From Natronoplasma sp964602715 (GTDB lineage: Archaea; Thermoplasmatota; Thermoplasmata; Halarchaeoplasmatales; Halarchaeoplasmataceae), in the NCBI GenBank assembly GCA_964602715.1, contig CAZRSB010000003.1, positions 11,821 through 75,820 of the forward strand: a DNA stretch of 64,000 nucleotides, in the 5' to 3' direction. The notes beneath the pieces are model-generated. The model did not search any database and was not told the DNA's origin. It was given only the letters and a program-made list of their open reading frames with translations. Made by a program: the position numbers and the translations under genes. Of this stretch, positions 16,603 to 26,200 are shown piece by piece. Positions within the stretch are counted from its first letter, which is position 1. Each line of letters starts with the position of its first letter.

Positions 16603-19527
16603 TCAAATCCCATCTAATTTAAGAATTAGTATCACGTACAATGGATTATCTTCATAATCTTTAACTATATGAAGGTCCGCCTTCCCACTCAATTCTTCAC
16701 CATCCCCCGTTAAACAATCGATATCTATTTCTGTTTCTTCTATTTTTCCCGTAAAAAGTTTTTCAAGAGTATCTTTAACTTTATTTTCATATCCTTCCGA
16801 TAAAAATTTATTATAAGAGTCATCAGTAAGCTGTCCTTCTGGCATCTCTAAAATTTCATAGAGACGGTCATTTGCTTCTCTTATTTTATGATCCCTATCT
16901 ATCAAGATTATTGGATCCTCATAATTTTCAAATAAAACCCTAAATGATTCCTGACTTTCTCTCAATGCACCAAAGGTTTTTCTAAAGTCTGTTACGTCTG
17001 TTAAAGACACTATACATTTCTTAGTTTCTGGTATTAAAGATATTTCTACTAGGCAGTATCGGATATCTCCAAATCGATTGATGGCTCTAAACGAATATCT
17101 ATTAGGGGCTTCCCCACCTTCTCTTCTTAACTTGTGATACTTCTTCATCTTTTTTTTATCCTCTTCATAAATGAACTTTGACCAATCCATCTTTCCTTCG
17201 ATCTCATCTTTTGAATAACCCACTATTTTTTCGAATTCTTCATTCACTAAAGAAATAGTTTTGTCCTCTTCGATAATCAACATAGCTGTACCTGTACTCT
17301 CAAATATTGTTCTGTATTTTTTCTCAGATTCTTTGAGTTTTTTCTGAGTGCGTTTGAGTTCCGTGATATCAACCAAAGAAAGTATAACGTGAGAAAATTT
17401 TTCTTCTGTTTCTCCTGAAGTAGTCCCTTTGCAGTAAAAATTTCTTTTCTCTCCACTCAGAGTATAATTTACCATATCACTAGTTTCAAATGTGTCAACA
17501 CCCTCTGAGATCGCTACTAGTTCCTGTCTGAGACCTTCAAGACTTCTTTCTTTGAATATCTCTCCAAAATTATCTATTAGTTCTTTTTTATTCTCAGCTT
17601 CGAAAAGTTCTATAGATCTCTCATTTACATCTTTTACTCTCAAAAGTTCAACGCACTCTTCTACAACAGAGTGTTTATCCTCTAAATATGCTTCCATATC
17701 ATCAATATCTTTGTCTTTTTTTATCTTCTCTAAATATGCTTTAACCTCTGAAAAATCTTCTTCCCATATAGGTATAGGAGCCTTATCAAATAATTTTCTG
17801 TATCTTCTTTCATTTCTTTTCAGTTTTTCGAGTAATTCCACCCTTTCATGAGCCTCTCTTACATGTAAAAAAAGAAGTTTAAGGATGTTAAGATCTTCTT
17901 CACTAAAGTAATCTTCCATCTTTGACATGGCTTGGAACACACCAATATCCCCTATTGGAACTGTTATACCTGATCTATATCCTTCAATCCTCGGTTCTAT
18001 ATGTTCAGATTTACCAAAATTTAGGGTTATATCAGGTTTTTTTGTTTCCCAGACTTTGCCAAGTACACCATCATCTTTATCTCTTTTCATTAGATCTTGA
18101 TCGAAATCTTCTAAATTTTCTCTGATATCGGAGGAAGCTGCTTTAAGGACTAATTTATCATCTTCTTCTACAAAAATACCTCCCATATTTATGTTCAAGA
18201 TATCTTCAGCTACCTGTACGGCTGTATTATATATTGTTTCCATCTGCGTTTGTTTCTCGATCTTAGTCGTGGCTTCAAGTACACCTTCTATCTTATTCAG
18301 ACTATCTTTCAATCTGTTTTCTGCTAACTTTCTATCTGTTATATCTAATGTTACCTCTACGATACCAGTTACATCTCCTTTTTCATCTATTCTAGGAGTT
18401 GCTCTTATCAACCAGTATTTTCCATCTACCTCTTGGATCCCCTCTTGCTGACAACCTTTATCTATGGCCCTTTTTACTGGACAATCTACACATACCTCAT
18501 CTCTATCTCTGATAATATTGTAGCATTTCTTACCTTTTAAATCCTCTTTTGAGATCGCACAATATCTTTTTACTTCTTCATTAGTCCATATAATATTCAG
18601 ATCTTTATCCAAATATGTTATACATTCTTTTGCCGTATCGAGTATGAGTGACTTTTCTTCCTTATTTTCAATACGTTCTACTGCTTCTTTGATATGTGAT
18701 GCTAATATCTTAGCCATCTCAAGATCAAATTCATCGTAATGGTTCACCTCACGTGAAACTGTACTGAAAATACCGAAATCCCCAACAGGGACTAGAACAC
18801 CCGATTTCAATTCTTTTTGAGTCATGCCAGTATCCTGTCGTTTCGTAACGTCCTTAACCAAAAATGATTCTTTATTTTTAAAACAACGCCCTTTTAAACC
18901 GATTTCAGTTGAAACACGCTGCCCAACAGTAAATGAGCTATGACCTACAGTACATTTTACCTCTAACGCCTCACCGTCATAGATGAAAATAACACTAGTA
19001 TAAAAACCAAGTATATCTCTTGCCGATTTTAAGGCTTGCTTATAAACATCTTGTTTAGTTTGGCATCTTCCCAATTTAGCACTAGCCTTGTAAAGTGCTT
19101 TTATCTTGGTCTCTCTTTCTTCTAACTTCATTCGACTATTGACTTTTTCAGTGATATCTGTGATAACACCTTCAACCCGTTCAATTTCTCCATCATCTCT
19201 TCTTATTCCACATCCTTGTTCCCACACCCATCTCTCTTCATTTTCTTTTGTTATTATTTTATAAGTGATTTGAAATTGTTCATCATCTTCAACAGATCTC
19301 TTTATTTCATCCCATACTTCTCCTCTAAAATCTGAATGGATTATGTCTGACCATGATAACTCCTGGTTGTCTATAAAATCCTCTGGTTTGTAACCTGTGA
19401 TCTCTTCACAATTTTTGCTCAAAAATTTCATAGTCCAATCTCTATCAAACTTACATCTATAAACTATCCCTGGAATATTTTCCAATAAAGATACCAGTCT
19501 CTCTTCCTTTTCCCTTATAACATCCAT
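16603..19527 (-). CDS. multi-PAS/GAF sensory protein without a recognisable output domain
   Basis: The 974-residue soluble protein reads as PAS (about 1-130, with NCEEITGYKPEDF), GAF (about 145-290), PAS with a Cys cluster (about 295-405, containing CYNIIRDRDEVCVDCPVK), GAF (about 420-575), PAS (about 585-715), PAS (about 725-840, with VNEEFEKIVGYSKDEI) and PAS (about 855-974). It stops straight after the last PAS domain. No histidine kinase, GGDEF or HTH signature follows, and no membrane helix is visible. Such proteins usually signal through a kinase or a partner regulator, but none lies beside it. It may be a kinase with a highly diverged output, a lost C-terminus, or a protein-binding sensor. 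Confidence 0.8.
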   Translation of the reverse strand: MDVIREKEERLVSLLENIPGIVYRCKFDRDWTMKFLSKNCEEITGYKPEDFIDNQELSWSDIIHSDFRGEVWDEIKRSVEDDEQFQITYKIITKENEERWVWEQGCGIRRDDGEIERVEGVITDITEKVNSRMKLEERETKIKALYKASAKLGRCQTKQDVYKQALKSARDILGFYTSVIFIYDGEALEVKCTVGHSSFTVGQRVSTEIGLKGRCFKNKESFLVKDVTKRQDTGMTQKELKSGVLVPVGDFGIFSTVSREVNHYDEFDLEMAKILASHIKEAVERIENKEEKSLILDTAKECITYLDKDLNIIWTNEEVKRYCAISKEDLKGKKCYNIIRDRDEVCVDCPVKRAIDKGCQQEGIQEVDGKYWLIRATPRIDEKGDVTGIVEVTLDITDRKLAENRLKDSLNKIEGVLEATTKIEKQTQMETIYNTAVQVAEDILNINMGGIFVEEDDKLVLKAASSDIRENLEDFDQDLMKRDKDDGVLGKVWETKKPDITLNFGKSEHIEPRIEGYRSGITVPIGDIGVFQAMSKMEDYFSEEDLNILKLLFLHVREAHERVELLEKLKRNERRYRKLFDKAPIPIWEEDFSEVKAYLEKIKKDKDIDDMEAYLEDKHSVVEECVELLRVKDVNERSIELFEAENKKELIDNFGEIFKERSLEGLRQELVAISEGVDTFETSDMVNYTLSGEKRNFYCKGTTSGETEEKFSHVILSLVDITELKRTQKKLKESEKKYRTIFESTGTAMLIIEEDKTISLVNEEFEKIVGYSKDEIEGKMDWSKFIYEEDKKKMKKYHKLRREGGEAPNRYSFRAINRFGDIRYCLVEISLIPETKKCIVSLTDVTDFRKTFGALRESQESFRVLFENYEDPIILIDRDHKIREANDRLYEILEMPEGQLTDDSYNKFLSEGYENKVKDTLEKLFTGKIEETEIDIDCLTGDGEELSGKADLHIVKDYEDNPLYVILILKLDGI

Positions 19528-19721
19528 CTATATCCCCTTCTCACGGATGAGAGCTATTATTTTATTTTTCATACATATTGAATTATTTGATATGACTTTA
19601 AGTATGGAAAGATGATATTTGTGAGATAAATAGTTTCCCCCATCAAATTAAAGATATACGATTTTGCAACCAGTAAGAGTGAAGGGAATATATTTTAATT
19701 ACTTCCTTTATTTTGAATTGA

Positions 19722-20612
19722 ATGACAAAACTAAAATTTTTAAAAAGCTCTAACCCAGAGGTTATAGCACACTATTCGATTCCCTTTGCGATAATTGCAG
19801 CGTCTTTTGCCGCTATTTTTATCCGCTTTTCTAATGCTCATCCACTATCTATCGCATTTTATAGGATGTTATTTTCCAGTTTGATTTTATTGGGATTCAT
19901 TCCAAATCATACCAAGGAAATCAGATCTCTGAAAAAACAAGATTGGTTGATCTTGATTTCAACAGGATTATTTTTAGCAATTCATTTCGCTGCTTGGATA
20001 TCTTCCCTAGAATTTACTACAGTTGCATCATCTGTGATATTGGTATCCTCTCATCCTTTAGTGGTATCTTGGATAGGAGGCTGGTATTTAAAGGAAAAAA
20101 GTCCTACCAAGTTTTATTTTGGGGTGATGATCGCTCTAACAGGAGTCAGTCTTATGGTAATTTCAGATTATCAAGTTAGCGAATGGGCTTTAGCAGGAGA
20201 TATTTTAGCAATAGTAGGAATGCTAGGGATGGCAGGATACATACTTAGAGGAAGAAAAATTCGACCTACCATGTCTTTAGTTCCATATGCGTTTTTAGTT
20301 TATCTCTTTAGCACGATATTTTTGGGTCTGTTTTCACTGGGCTTTTCTAATAGTTTTCAAATATATCCTACAAGAGAATATATATTATTTTTAAGTTTAG
20401 CAGTGATCCCAACGATGTTTGGGCATACAGTCTATAACTGGGCATTGAAATATGTCAAGGCAAGGCTTGTATCTATCAGTCTTTTTGGTGAACCAATTGG
20501 ATCCTCCATACTTGCATTTTTTATTTTGAACGAGATCCCTCCGAGGCTATCTATTTTGGGTGGTATAATCACATTGTTCGGTGTATACTATTGCATCAGA
20601 AAAAAAGATTAA
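19722..20612 (+). CDS. EamA/DMT-family transporter
   Basis: The 296-residue protein has ten hydrophobic helices arranged as two five-helix EamA repeats. Repeat 1 (about 20-155) contains RFSNAHPLSIAFYRMLFSS, and repeat 2 (about 165-290) contains FGEPIGSSILAFFILNE with the conserved Glu-Pro pair near the end. EamA proteins in archaea export amino acids, nucleotides or other metabolites, and the substrate cannot be told. The ATG at 19722 lies behind an AT-rich promoter-like stretch. The stop comes just before the 3' end of the SRP RNA gene on the opposite strand. Confidence 0.88.
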   Translation: MTKLKFLKSSNPEVIAHYSIPFAIIAASFAAIFIRFSNAHPLSIAFYRMLFSSLILLGFIPNHTKEIRSLKKQDWLILISTGLFLAIHFAAWISSLEFTTVASSVILVSSHPLVVSWIGGWYLKEKSPTKFYFGVMIALTGVSLMVISDYQVSEWALAGDILAIVGMLGMAGYILRGRKIRPTMSLVPYAFLVYLFSTIFLGLFSLGFSNSFQIYPTREYILFLSLAVIPTMFGHTVYNWALKYVKARLVSISLFGEPIGSSILAFFILNEIPPRLSILGGIITLFGVYYCIRKKD

Positions 20613-20615
20613 ATA

Positions 20616-20924
20616 CTAGGTCACCGAGGTTGGTGCTCAGCTCACCACTGAGGACCCCAAATCCATCCTCGACCTCGCTACCCCACGAGCATCGGTAGTC
20701 CAGGTATCGGCTGCTCCCTTCCGGGCCTGGCCTGGTAAACCTGGCTAAGACAAAGGAGAACAACCCTCCGGTTGTTCTCCAAAGCACCTCCGATCCCGTG
20801 GGACGAAGTCTCATCGTCTGGATCTGGCTCAGCGGTGGGCTGATTACACCGTCCCCGGTGGTCACCCCCGCGTATCGGCGATTTCGGTGTATAAGGGCAC
20901 GCCGACCGCCCCGGTTAGACCTAG
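20616..20924 (-). ncRNA. ffs: 7S signal recognition particle RNA
   Basis: Read on the minus strand, the 5' and 3' ends pair as CTAGGTC with GACCTAG (helix 1). Near the middle is the diagnostic helix 8 sequence CCCGGAAGGGAGCAGCC, with the GGAA tetraloop and the AGCAG internal loop that bind SRP54. It is flanked by CCAGG and CCTGG arms. A GAGAACAACC/GGTTGTTCTC hairpin with GGAG in its loop fits helix 6, which binds SRP19. The length of about 309 nt fits archaeal 7S RNA. A TATA-like box lies about 28 bp upstream. The RNA guides membrane and secreted proteins to the translocon. Confidence 0.95.
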
Positions 20925-20946
20925 CAAAAGTTAGTTAGACCAACCT

Positions 20947-20956
20947 CATATATAAA
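20947..20956 (-). promoter_or_regulatory. TATA box of the SRP RNA gene
   Basis: On the minus strand the sequence TTTATATATG is centred about 28 bp upstream of the predicted 5' end of the SRP RNA at 20924, the usual spacing for an archaeal TBP site. Confidence 0.6.
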
Positions 20957-21081
20957 TTCAATGATTAGGGTCTTCGTTTCCATATCTAAAACAGAAGCAA
21001 ATGAGAAAATAGAACTTTTGTTAATATAGTGATCACGTGGGTAAGTTATTAATAGGGGAGGATATTATGAACTGAACCACT

Positions 21082-21360
21082 ATGAAGAAACCACGCAAGA
21101 TTAAGGATTACTGTCCATCATGTGATACCCATACTGAAATGGAAGTTAGCAGAGGAAAAAATAGACCAGGAAGTGAGCTCAGAAAAGGTCAGAGAAGATT
21201 TAAAAGGGTGACCTCGGGCTACGGTGGATTTCCTTGGTCTAAACCTTCTGGAGCCGGTAAACCAGTCAAAAGAGTATACTTGAAATACACTTGTACTGAT
21301 TGCGGTAAAACATGGCAGAAGAAGTGCAAAAGGGCCGGAAGATTTGAATTTGAGGAATAA
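21082..21360 (+). CDS. rpl44e: ribosomal protein L44e
   Basis: The 92-residue protein matches archaeal L44e in length and pattern. It has an N-terminal CPSCDTHT zinc half-site (about residues 12-19) and the basic core (RRFKRVTSGYGGFP). The second half-site is YTCTDCGKTWQKKC, with the final Cys of the four-Cys zinc site. It belongs to the large ribosomal subunit near the E site. It heads the conserved L44e-S27e-aIF2alpha cluster, with a 15-bp gap to S27e. The ATG at 21082 gives the standard N-terminus MKKPRKIKDYCP. Confidence 0.95.
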   Translation: MKKPRKIKDYCPSCDTHTEMEVSRGKNRPGSELRKGQRRFKRVTSGYGGFPWSKPSGAGKPVKRVYLKYTCTDCGKTWQKKCKRAGRFEFEE

Positions 21361-21375
21361 TGGAGTGTTGAAAAC

Positions 21376-21567
21376 ATGGATCAAGAGAAAAAATTCGTAA
21401 AAATAAAATGCTCCGACTGTGAAAATGAGCAGATAACTTTCAAAAACGTCTCGTCTGAAGTCGAATGTTTAGTCTGTGGAGCATTTCTAGCCAGACCAAC
21501 AGGAGGATTCTCTGATTTTGACGGAGAGATTATAGAAGAAATCGGAGCATCCGATGAGGTTGAATGA
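21376..21567 (+). CDS. rps27e: ribosomal protein S27e
   Basis: The 63-residue protein carries a zinc ribbon with CSDCENEQITF (about residues 11-21) and VECLVCGAFL (about 31-40), followed by RPTGG, all diagnostic of archaeal S27e. It is a small-subunit ribosomal protein. It overlaps the aIF2alpha start (ATGATG), showing translational coupling. Confidence 0.94.
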   Translation: MDQEKKFVKIKCSDCENEQITFKNVSSEVECLVCGAFLARPTGGFSDFDGEIIEEIGASDEVE

Positions 21568-22352
21568 TGTCTGAAAAAGAAGAGTATGAATGGCCCGGAG
21601 AAGGGGAACTTGTAATCTGCGATGTGAAAACCGTAAAAGACTTTGGAGCCTTCCTAGAGTTGGAGGAATACAGTCAAAAAGAAGGTTTTGTCCATATATC
21701 CGAAATTTCTTCAGGATGGGTAAAACGAATTCAGGACCATATACAGGAAGGGGAGAAAAGAGTCTGTAAAGTTCTCAGAGTAGATAAGAATAAAGGACAT
21801 ATTGATCTTTCACTCAAGCAAGTTAATGATCATCAAAAGAGAGAAAAGCTACAGGCATGGAAAAACCAGAAAAAAGCCAACAAATTGCTCAAGATTGTAG
21901 CTGAAAGATATAATAAAAATTTGGAAGAATGTTACGATGAATTTGGTTTTGAACTAAGTGATGAATTCGGTAGTTTGTATAAATCATTTGAGAAAATATC
22001 ACTGAATCCAGACATATTAGAAGAAAAAGGATTCGAAGGTGAATGGATAAAGCATTTCAAAGATGTAGCCTCTGAAAACATTTCGCCTCCGTATGTTAGT
22101 ATAACAGGTTATGCAGAAATATCGTCACCTAAACCAGAAGGTGTATCTGACATAAAAGAGGCTCTGAAAATTTTTGAGGATACCGACGATTCTTTTGTGG
22201 ATGTTAATTATGTGGCGGCACCTAAATACAGTATAGAAATTAAATCACAAGATTATAAGAGCGCTGAGCAAGTGTTTAAAGATCAATCCAAAAAAGTGAT
22301 AAAAAAAATAGAAGAAAAGGGTGGCAAAGGGAAATTTTATAGAAAGGGTTGA
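21564..22352 (+). CDS. eif2a: translation initiation factor aIF2 subunit alpha
   Basis: The 262-residue protein has an N-terminal S1 RNA-binding domain. WPGEGELVICDVKTVKDFGA begins it, and GFVHISEISSGWVKRI plus KVLRVDKNKGHIDLSLK complete it (about residues 9-85). A helical middle domain (about 90-170) follows, then an alpha/beta C-terminal domain (about 175-262) that binds the gamma subunit. aIF2 delivers initiator tRNA to the small subunit. In most euryarchaea nop10 follows this gene directly, but here the gene is followed by IS605-type end sequence. Confidence 0.94.
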   Translation: MMSEKEEYEWPGEGELVICDVKTVKDFGAFLELEEYSQKEGFVHISEISSGWVKRIQDHIQEGEKRVCKVLRVDKNKGHIDLSLKQVNDHQKREKLQAWKNQKKANKLLKIVAERYNKNLEECYDEFGFELSDEFGSLYKSFEKISLNPDILEEKGFEGEWIKHFKDVASENISPPYVSITGYAEISSPKPEGVSDIKEALKIFEDTDDSFVDVNYVAAPKYSIEIKSQDYKSAEQVFKDQSKKVIKKIEEKGGKGKFYRKG

Positions 22353-22370
22353 AGAGCATAGCAAGTTTAG

Positions 22371-22606
22371 TCAACTACCCCTCTCTAAAGGAAAGGGCTT
22401 GTATACAGCAAGACCAGACTGCATCGACAATTTAATTATCAGTGTACTCCACTCTATCCTGCAGAGCAGGAACGGAGAGGCATGTAGCTTCACGTTCGCT
22501 TCAACGTACCTGATTTAAGGGTCTGTTGACCACGACCCAAGCCGAGAAAGAACCCGTGCATGGTCAGTAGCGGGCAACCGCATTCGTTTCTTTTGCCTTC
22601 TCGGAT
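22371..22606 (-). mobile_element. IS200/IS605-type right end with omega-RNA-like sequence (remnant)
   Basis: Read on the minus strand, the segment ends with ATACAAGCCC, an imperfect hairpin, and GGGGTAGTTGA. I recognise this as the pattern closing many archaeal TnpB (IS605 OrfB) elements. Upstream lie GC-rich dyads (for example CCTGC-TCT-GCAGG near 22468-22480) and ACATGCCTCTCCG, as in the guide-like omega RNA that overlaps the 3' end of tnpB. No complete transposase gene is present. A 38-codon frame at its start is described separately. It lies in the gap where nop10 would be expected. Confidence 0.55.
22490..22606 (-). pseudogene. possible C-terminal fragment of tnpB
   Basis: A minus-strand open frame of 38 codons ends TGA at 22490 and includes LGLGRGQQTLKSGTLKRT. 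Tails of this type (GRGQ-TLK-) close many archaeal TnpB proteins just before the omega-RNA region. There is no upstream catalytic part (no DED, no CxxC zinc finger). If real, it is a remnant left by deletion of the rest of the element. I base this on pattern memory, and it could be chance. Confidence 0.3.
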
Positions 22607-22651
22607 TGCAGATATATTATTGTTTTTACAGTATTTAAATGTTCTGGATGT

Positions 22652-22690
22652 ATTCCTCCCCGCCCTGAAGGACGGGGCCTCCTACCTTGT
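22652..22690 (-). mobile_element. second IS605-type right-end hairpin, or queH terminator
   Basis: The minus strand reads GGCCCCGTCC-TTCA-GGGCGGGGAGGA. This is the GGNCCC-hairpin-GGGGAGGA form that ends another group of archaeal TnpB elements. It lies about 50 bp downstream of the queH stop, in the orientation of a transcription terminator for that gene. It has no matching left end or transposase, so it is a solo end or a domesticated terminator. Confidence 0.45.
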
Positions 22691-22735
22691 CTCAGGTGAC
22701 TTTTTAATCTTATTTTTTGAGTAGAAGATAAGCCA

Positions 22736-23263
22736 TCACTTTTTGTAATATCTATCCCTTTCGCTGAAAATACAGCCGCAATATCCCTGTTTATAGAGGT
22801 TTAATTTATTTGCCATGTTATGATGTTCTGAAAAACCTTTCCTCAAGTCCTTATAAATAAATTCTACATCTTTTGATCTTCCAACTCTTTTTCCTACCTT
22901 TTTGATCAATTGATGATCCTGGTATGGTGAGATAGTTAATGTTGTGGAAAATCGAGGTATTTTCTTTTCTTTAGCAATTTTTGCCGTCCTCAGAAATCTT
23001 CTTTCATAACAGATCTCACATCTATTTTCAGCTTCTAGCGCTTCTTTTAAAAAGCCTTCTAAGTGGTATTCATCTAAAAAAATAATTTTTGTATCTATCT
23101 CTTCCTCAAAGTTTTTCATAGATTCTAAGCGTTTCTCATATTCTTTAAAAGGGTGTATATTAGGATTGAACCAGATAGGTGTCACATCATCATATGCCTT
23201 TTTAAACTCTTTATAAGAGTAGGTAAGACAAGGAGCACAACAAGTATGAAGTAAGATACTCAT
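22736..23263 (-). CDS. queH: QueH-type epoxyqueuosine reductase (DUF208)
   Basis: The 175-residue protein has all the DUF208 landmarks: LLHTCCAPC at the N-terminus (residues 4-12), WFNPNIHPFKEYEKR (about 31-45), RCEICYERRF (about 80-89), FSTTLTISPYQDHQ (about 104-117) and YKQGYCGCIFSE (about 157-168). These Cys residues bind the iron-sulfur cluster and metal of QueH, which performs the last step of queuosine synthesis in bacteria. Archaea normally make archaeosine from the same precursor, and both arcTGT and RaSEA occur in this window. A QueH-like protein here is therefore unexpected and may have another role. No queuosine partner gene is adjacent. Confidence 0.85.
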   Translation of the reverse strand: MSILLHTCCAPCLTYSYKEFKKAYDDVTPIWFNPNIHPFKEYEKRLESMKNFEEEIDTKIIFLDEYHLEGFLKEALEAENRCEICYERRFLRTAKIAKEKKIPRFSTTLTISPYQDHQLIKKVGKRVGRSKDVEFIYKDLRKGFSEHHNMANKLNLYKQGYCGCIFSERDRYYKK

Positions 23264-23287
23264 ATTGAGTCACCGATTTAGTTCAAA

Positions 23288-26200
23288 TCAAAAATCTAGA
23301 GAAAGTCGTTTTTTCTTTTTTTTCTCCTTTTCCGCTTTCTTTTCCTCTTTCTCTTCTTGAAATTCATACACTACTAAATTAGTTCCGCAATCCGGACACT
23401 CCTCTTCTTCCTGAGAACAAGAGACATCATAGAGTTTACCACAGCTACAGTAAATTAGTTTTTCACCTTCATCGATCATCTCCCCACAAACTTCACATTT
23501 TTCCTTTTCCTCGGCAACTCTTAACTCTGAGCCTAGACTCACATCTAAAATTTCTTCGTCTTCAAAATTTTTATCGTCAAATATTCTAAGACCGCTAGCT
23601 ACGATAGAGGCTCCCTCGTTCGAAGGTTTGATTTCACATGTGATCACGTGTTCTTCTCCAGCTTTTAGCTTTTCTTTGTTTGATATATCTCTAATCTCGC
23701 CCCCTATGAGTTCTATTTTGATATCTTTAGCGAGAGCTTGACCCTGGTTTATTAGTGAAATATCCGCTTCATCCCATTTATCTACAGTAAATTTTCCAGA
23801 AACGTGCACTTCAATATCTGGGCTGTAATCAGAAAGCACATCCTCAATCTCTTGATGAGCTTCTTTTATTTTTTCAAAGGCTTCTATTTTGTCTTTCTCC
23901 TTTTTTATTGCCTCGGCCTCCTCTAATTTTTCTACAGCTGATTTGACGGAAGCTCCGAATTTTTTAGCATTTTTTATGGATTCCTTAACTTGGTTTAGAA
24001 TCTCATCATACTCTTTCTGCTTCTTCAGACCTGAAATATTTTTAGCCTCTTCAATATATTTCGAAGCTTCTATAGGGTTATCAAACTCCATGAAAAATCT
24101 AGCTTTCTTCAGTATCTCTAACGCATTATCGACATCCTTTTCTCCTTTTTTTCTGACGTCTCCTTCTAGATTCTCAATGACGTCCCTGATCACGTCTTTA
24201 TTTTCTGCTAAAATTTTATCAATATCTTCTAGAATCCTTTTAGCTTTTTTATATTGGCCATTTCTGTGATATTGGATGACTTCATTTTTCCTTTCTTCAA
24301 ACTCAGATATATCTATTTCTCGATTTTCAAACTCTTCCATCAGGGTGTCAATATTATCTATAAAAAGTTTGATGTCTTCATACGCTTTCAATAGATTACT
24401 TAATTCTTCCCAAGCTTTCCAGGAATTTTCAATCACCTTAGTGTAGAAACCACTCTCATATGATTGATTTGCTTGTTTCAGTATTTTTTTTGGTTGTTCA
24501 ATTAGGATACCTTGATCCTGGAGCCTTTCTAACTCCTCTTTAGTTTTCGTAAGGCTTATGTTGGCTAATTTCTTCTGCATGCCCATCCTTTCTAGCTCAC
24601 CCTCTGTTTGCATCGCGAACTTTACACCTTCGAGAAATCTCCTTTCATTTTTAGCTTTAACAGCTTTTTGAATCTTATTTTCAGCAAGAGCGGTATAAAC
24701 GCCTTTATCACTTAGATCTTTTATTCTTTTTTTAGAATTGTTTATGATCTGTTCTAATCTATCCTGCTGAGCTTTCTTACTGTCATCTAAAATTTTTTCA
24801 GCCTTTTCAAAAGCTTCATGATACCTAGCTTTTTCTATGTCTTCTTCAGCTTTTTCACTTAACTTCCTTTCCTTACTTACATCCGCACCCATTATAGCAG
24901 CCTTCATCAAAGTGGTCTTGGCCTCAGCTAACACTTTTCTAGCTGATTTACCTTCTTCTTTAATTTCATCAAGATCTTCTTTCAGGCCTTTTAACTTTTC
25001 TAGAGAATCCGTAATCCTTTTTTGGTTCAGCAAAGATCTTGTCCGTTTAATCTTATCTTTTTTCTCATCAACTTGAAAGCCCATCTCTTTCGCACAATCG
25101 CAGATGTCTTTAATCTTTTCTAATTCCTCATCTAAAGATTTTTCCAATATATCATTCAATTCGGTCTGTTTCTCTTTTATAATCTCCTTCACATCCGATT
25201 TTTCCCTGTCACTAACGGACTCTTTGATCTCTTGAAATTCTTCCTCGAATTCTTTAACCTCTTTATCAGAGAGCTCATAATTTTCTATTTTTTCTAATTT
25301 TTCTTCGATATTATGTGTTACCTCTTCAAAAAGATTATCAAATTCAAAGTTAGTGAGGATTTCATCAGCTTCCTGGGTTTTTTGTATGCTGTTCTCGTAA
25401 TTCCTTGCTTCAAATTCTTTTTTTGCCTCTAACAATATGTTCTTTGCTGAATTGAGTTCATCACCATCTTTTTTCTTTCTAAGATCTTTTAATTTAGATG
25501 CCGCGGCTGAAAGCATATCATAAGCTTCTTTTCTTTTATCTTTCAACTTAACCAGCTCCTTTTTCAATTTCTTTGCCGAAATTATACTATCGACAAAATT
25601 TTTTCTTTCTGTTTCTTCCTCTAAGTTTTTTAAATTTTCTTCATAAGCATCGGTTTCGACCCCCTCCTTCTTCGCCTCTTCTATCTCCTCTCTCGTTGTA
25701 GTCAGGGTTTTCTCAGCTATCAGAGATAGCGAGTTATTTAGGCTATCAAAAGCTTCTTCTATTAAGGGCAAAGCTTCTGTTTCTTCGTCATCTTTCATGA
25801 AATCCTTAGCTTTTTCTATTTTTTCCTTTTGAGTGTCTATGTCTTCTACTTCTATCTCTTCTTTTTCAACTAGCTCTATTTTATCAAGAACCTCATCAAT
25901 CTTGCTTTCTGCGGCACCCATCTTGACTCTTTTTACTTTTTTTCTTAAATGTTCTAGATTCTTTATAGAATCATCATATCTACTTTCTTCGATGCTTTTT
26001 TCACCTTTTGATACGATATCACTGAGCTCCTCCTTTGTCTCCTTTTCGATGTCTTCTATCTCGATTTGTTTTTCCCTAATTTCATCGTACTCCTGCTTTA
26101 ATTTGCTTTCGATTTTTTCTGAAATTATCTCTATTCCTTTTTGAGCTATCTCAGCACTTTCTAAGTGATCAGAAGCTTCATATTTTTCACGGCTTCTTTT

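Noticed and set aside
20596..20865. Minus-strand open frame of 89 codons
   Set aside because: It lies within the SRP RNA gene.
22353..22735. RNase P RNA in the GC-rich structured stretch after aIF2alpha
   Set aside because: The universal P4 sequences (GGAAAGUCC-like and ACAGAA-like) are absent on both strands, while the ends match IS605-type right ends.
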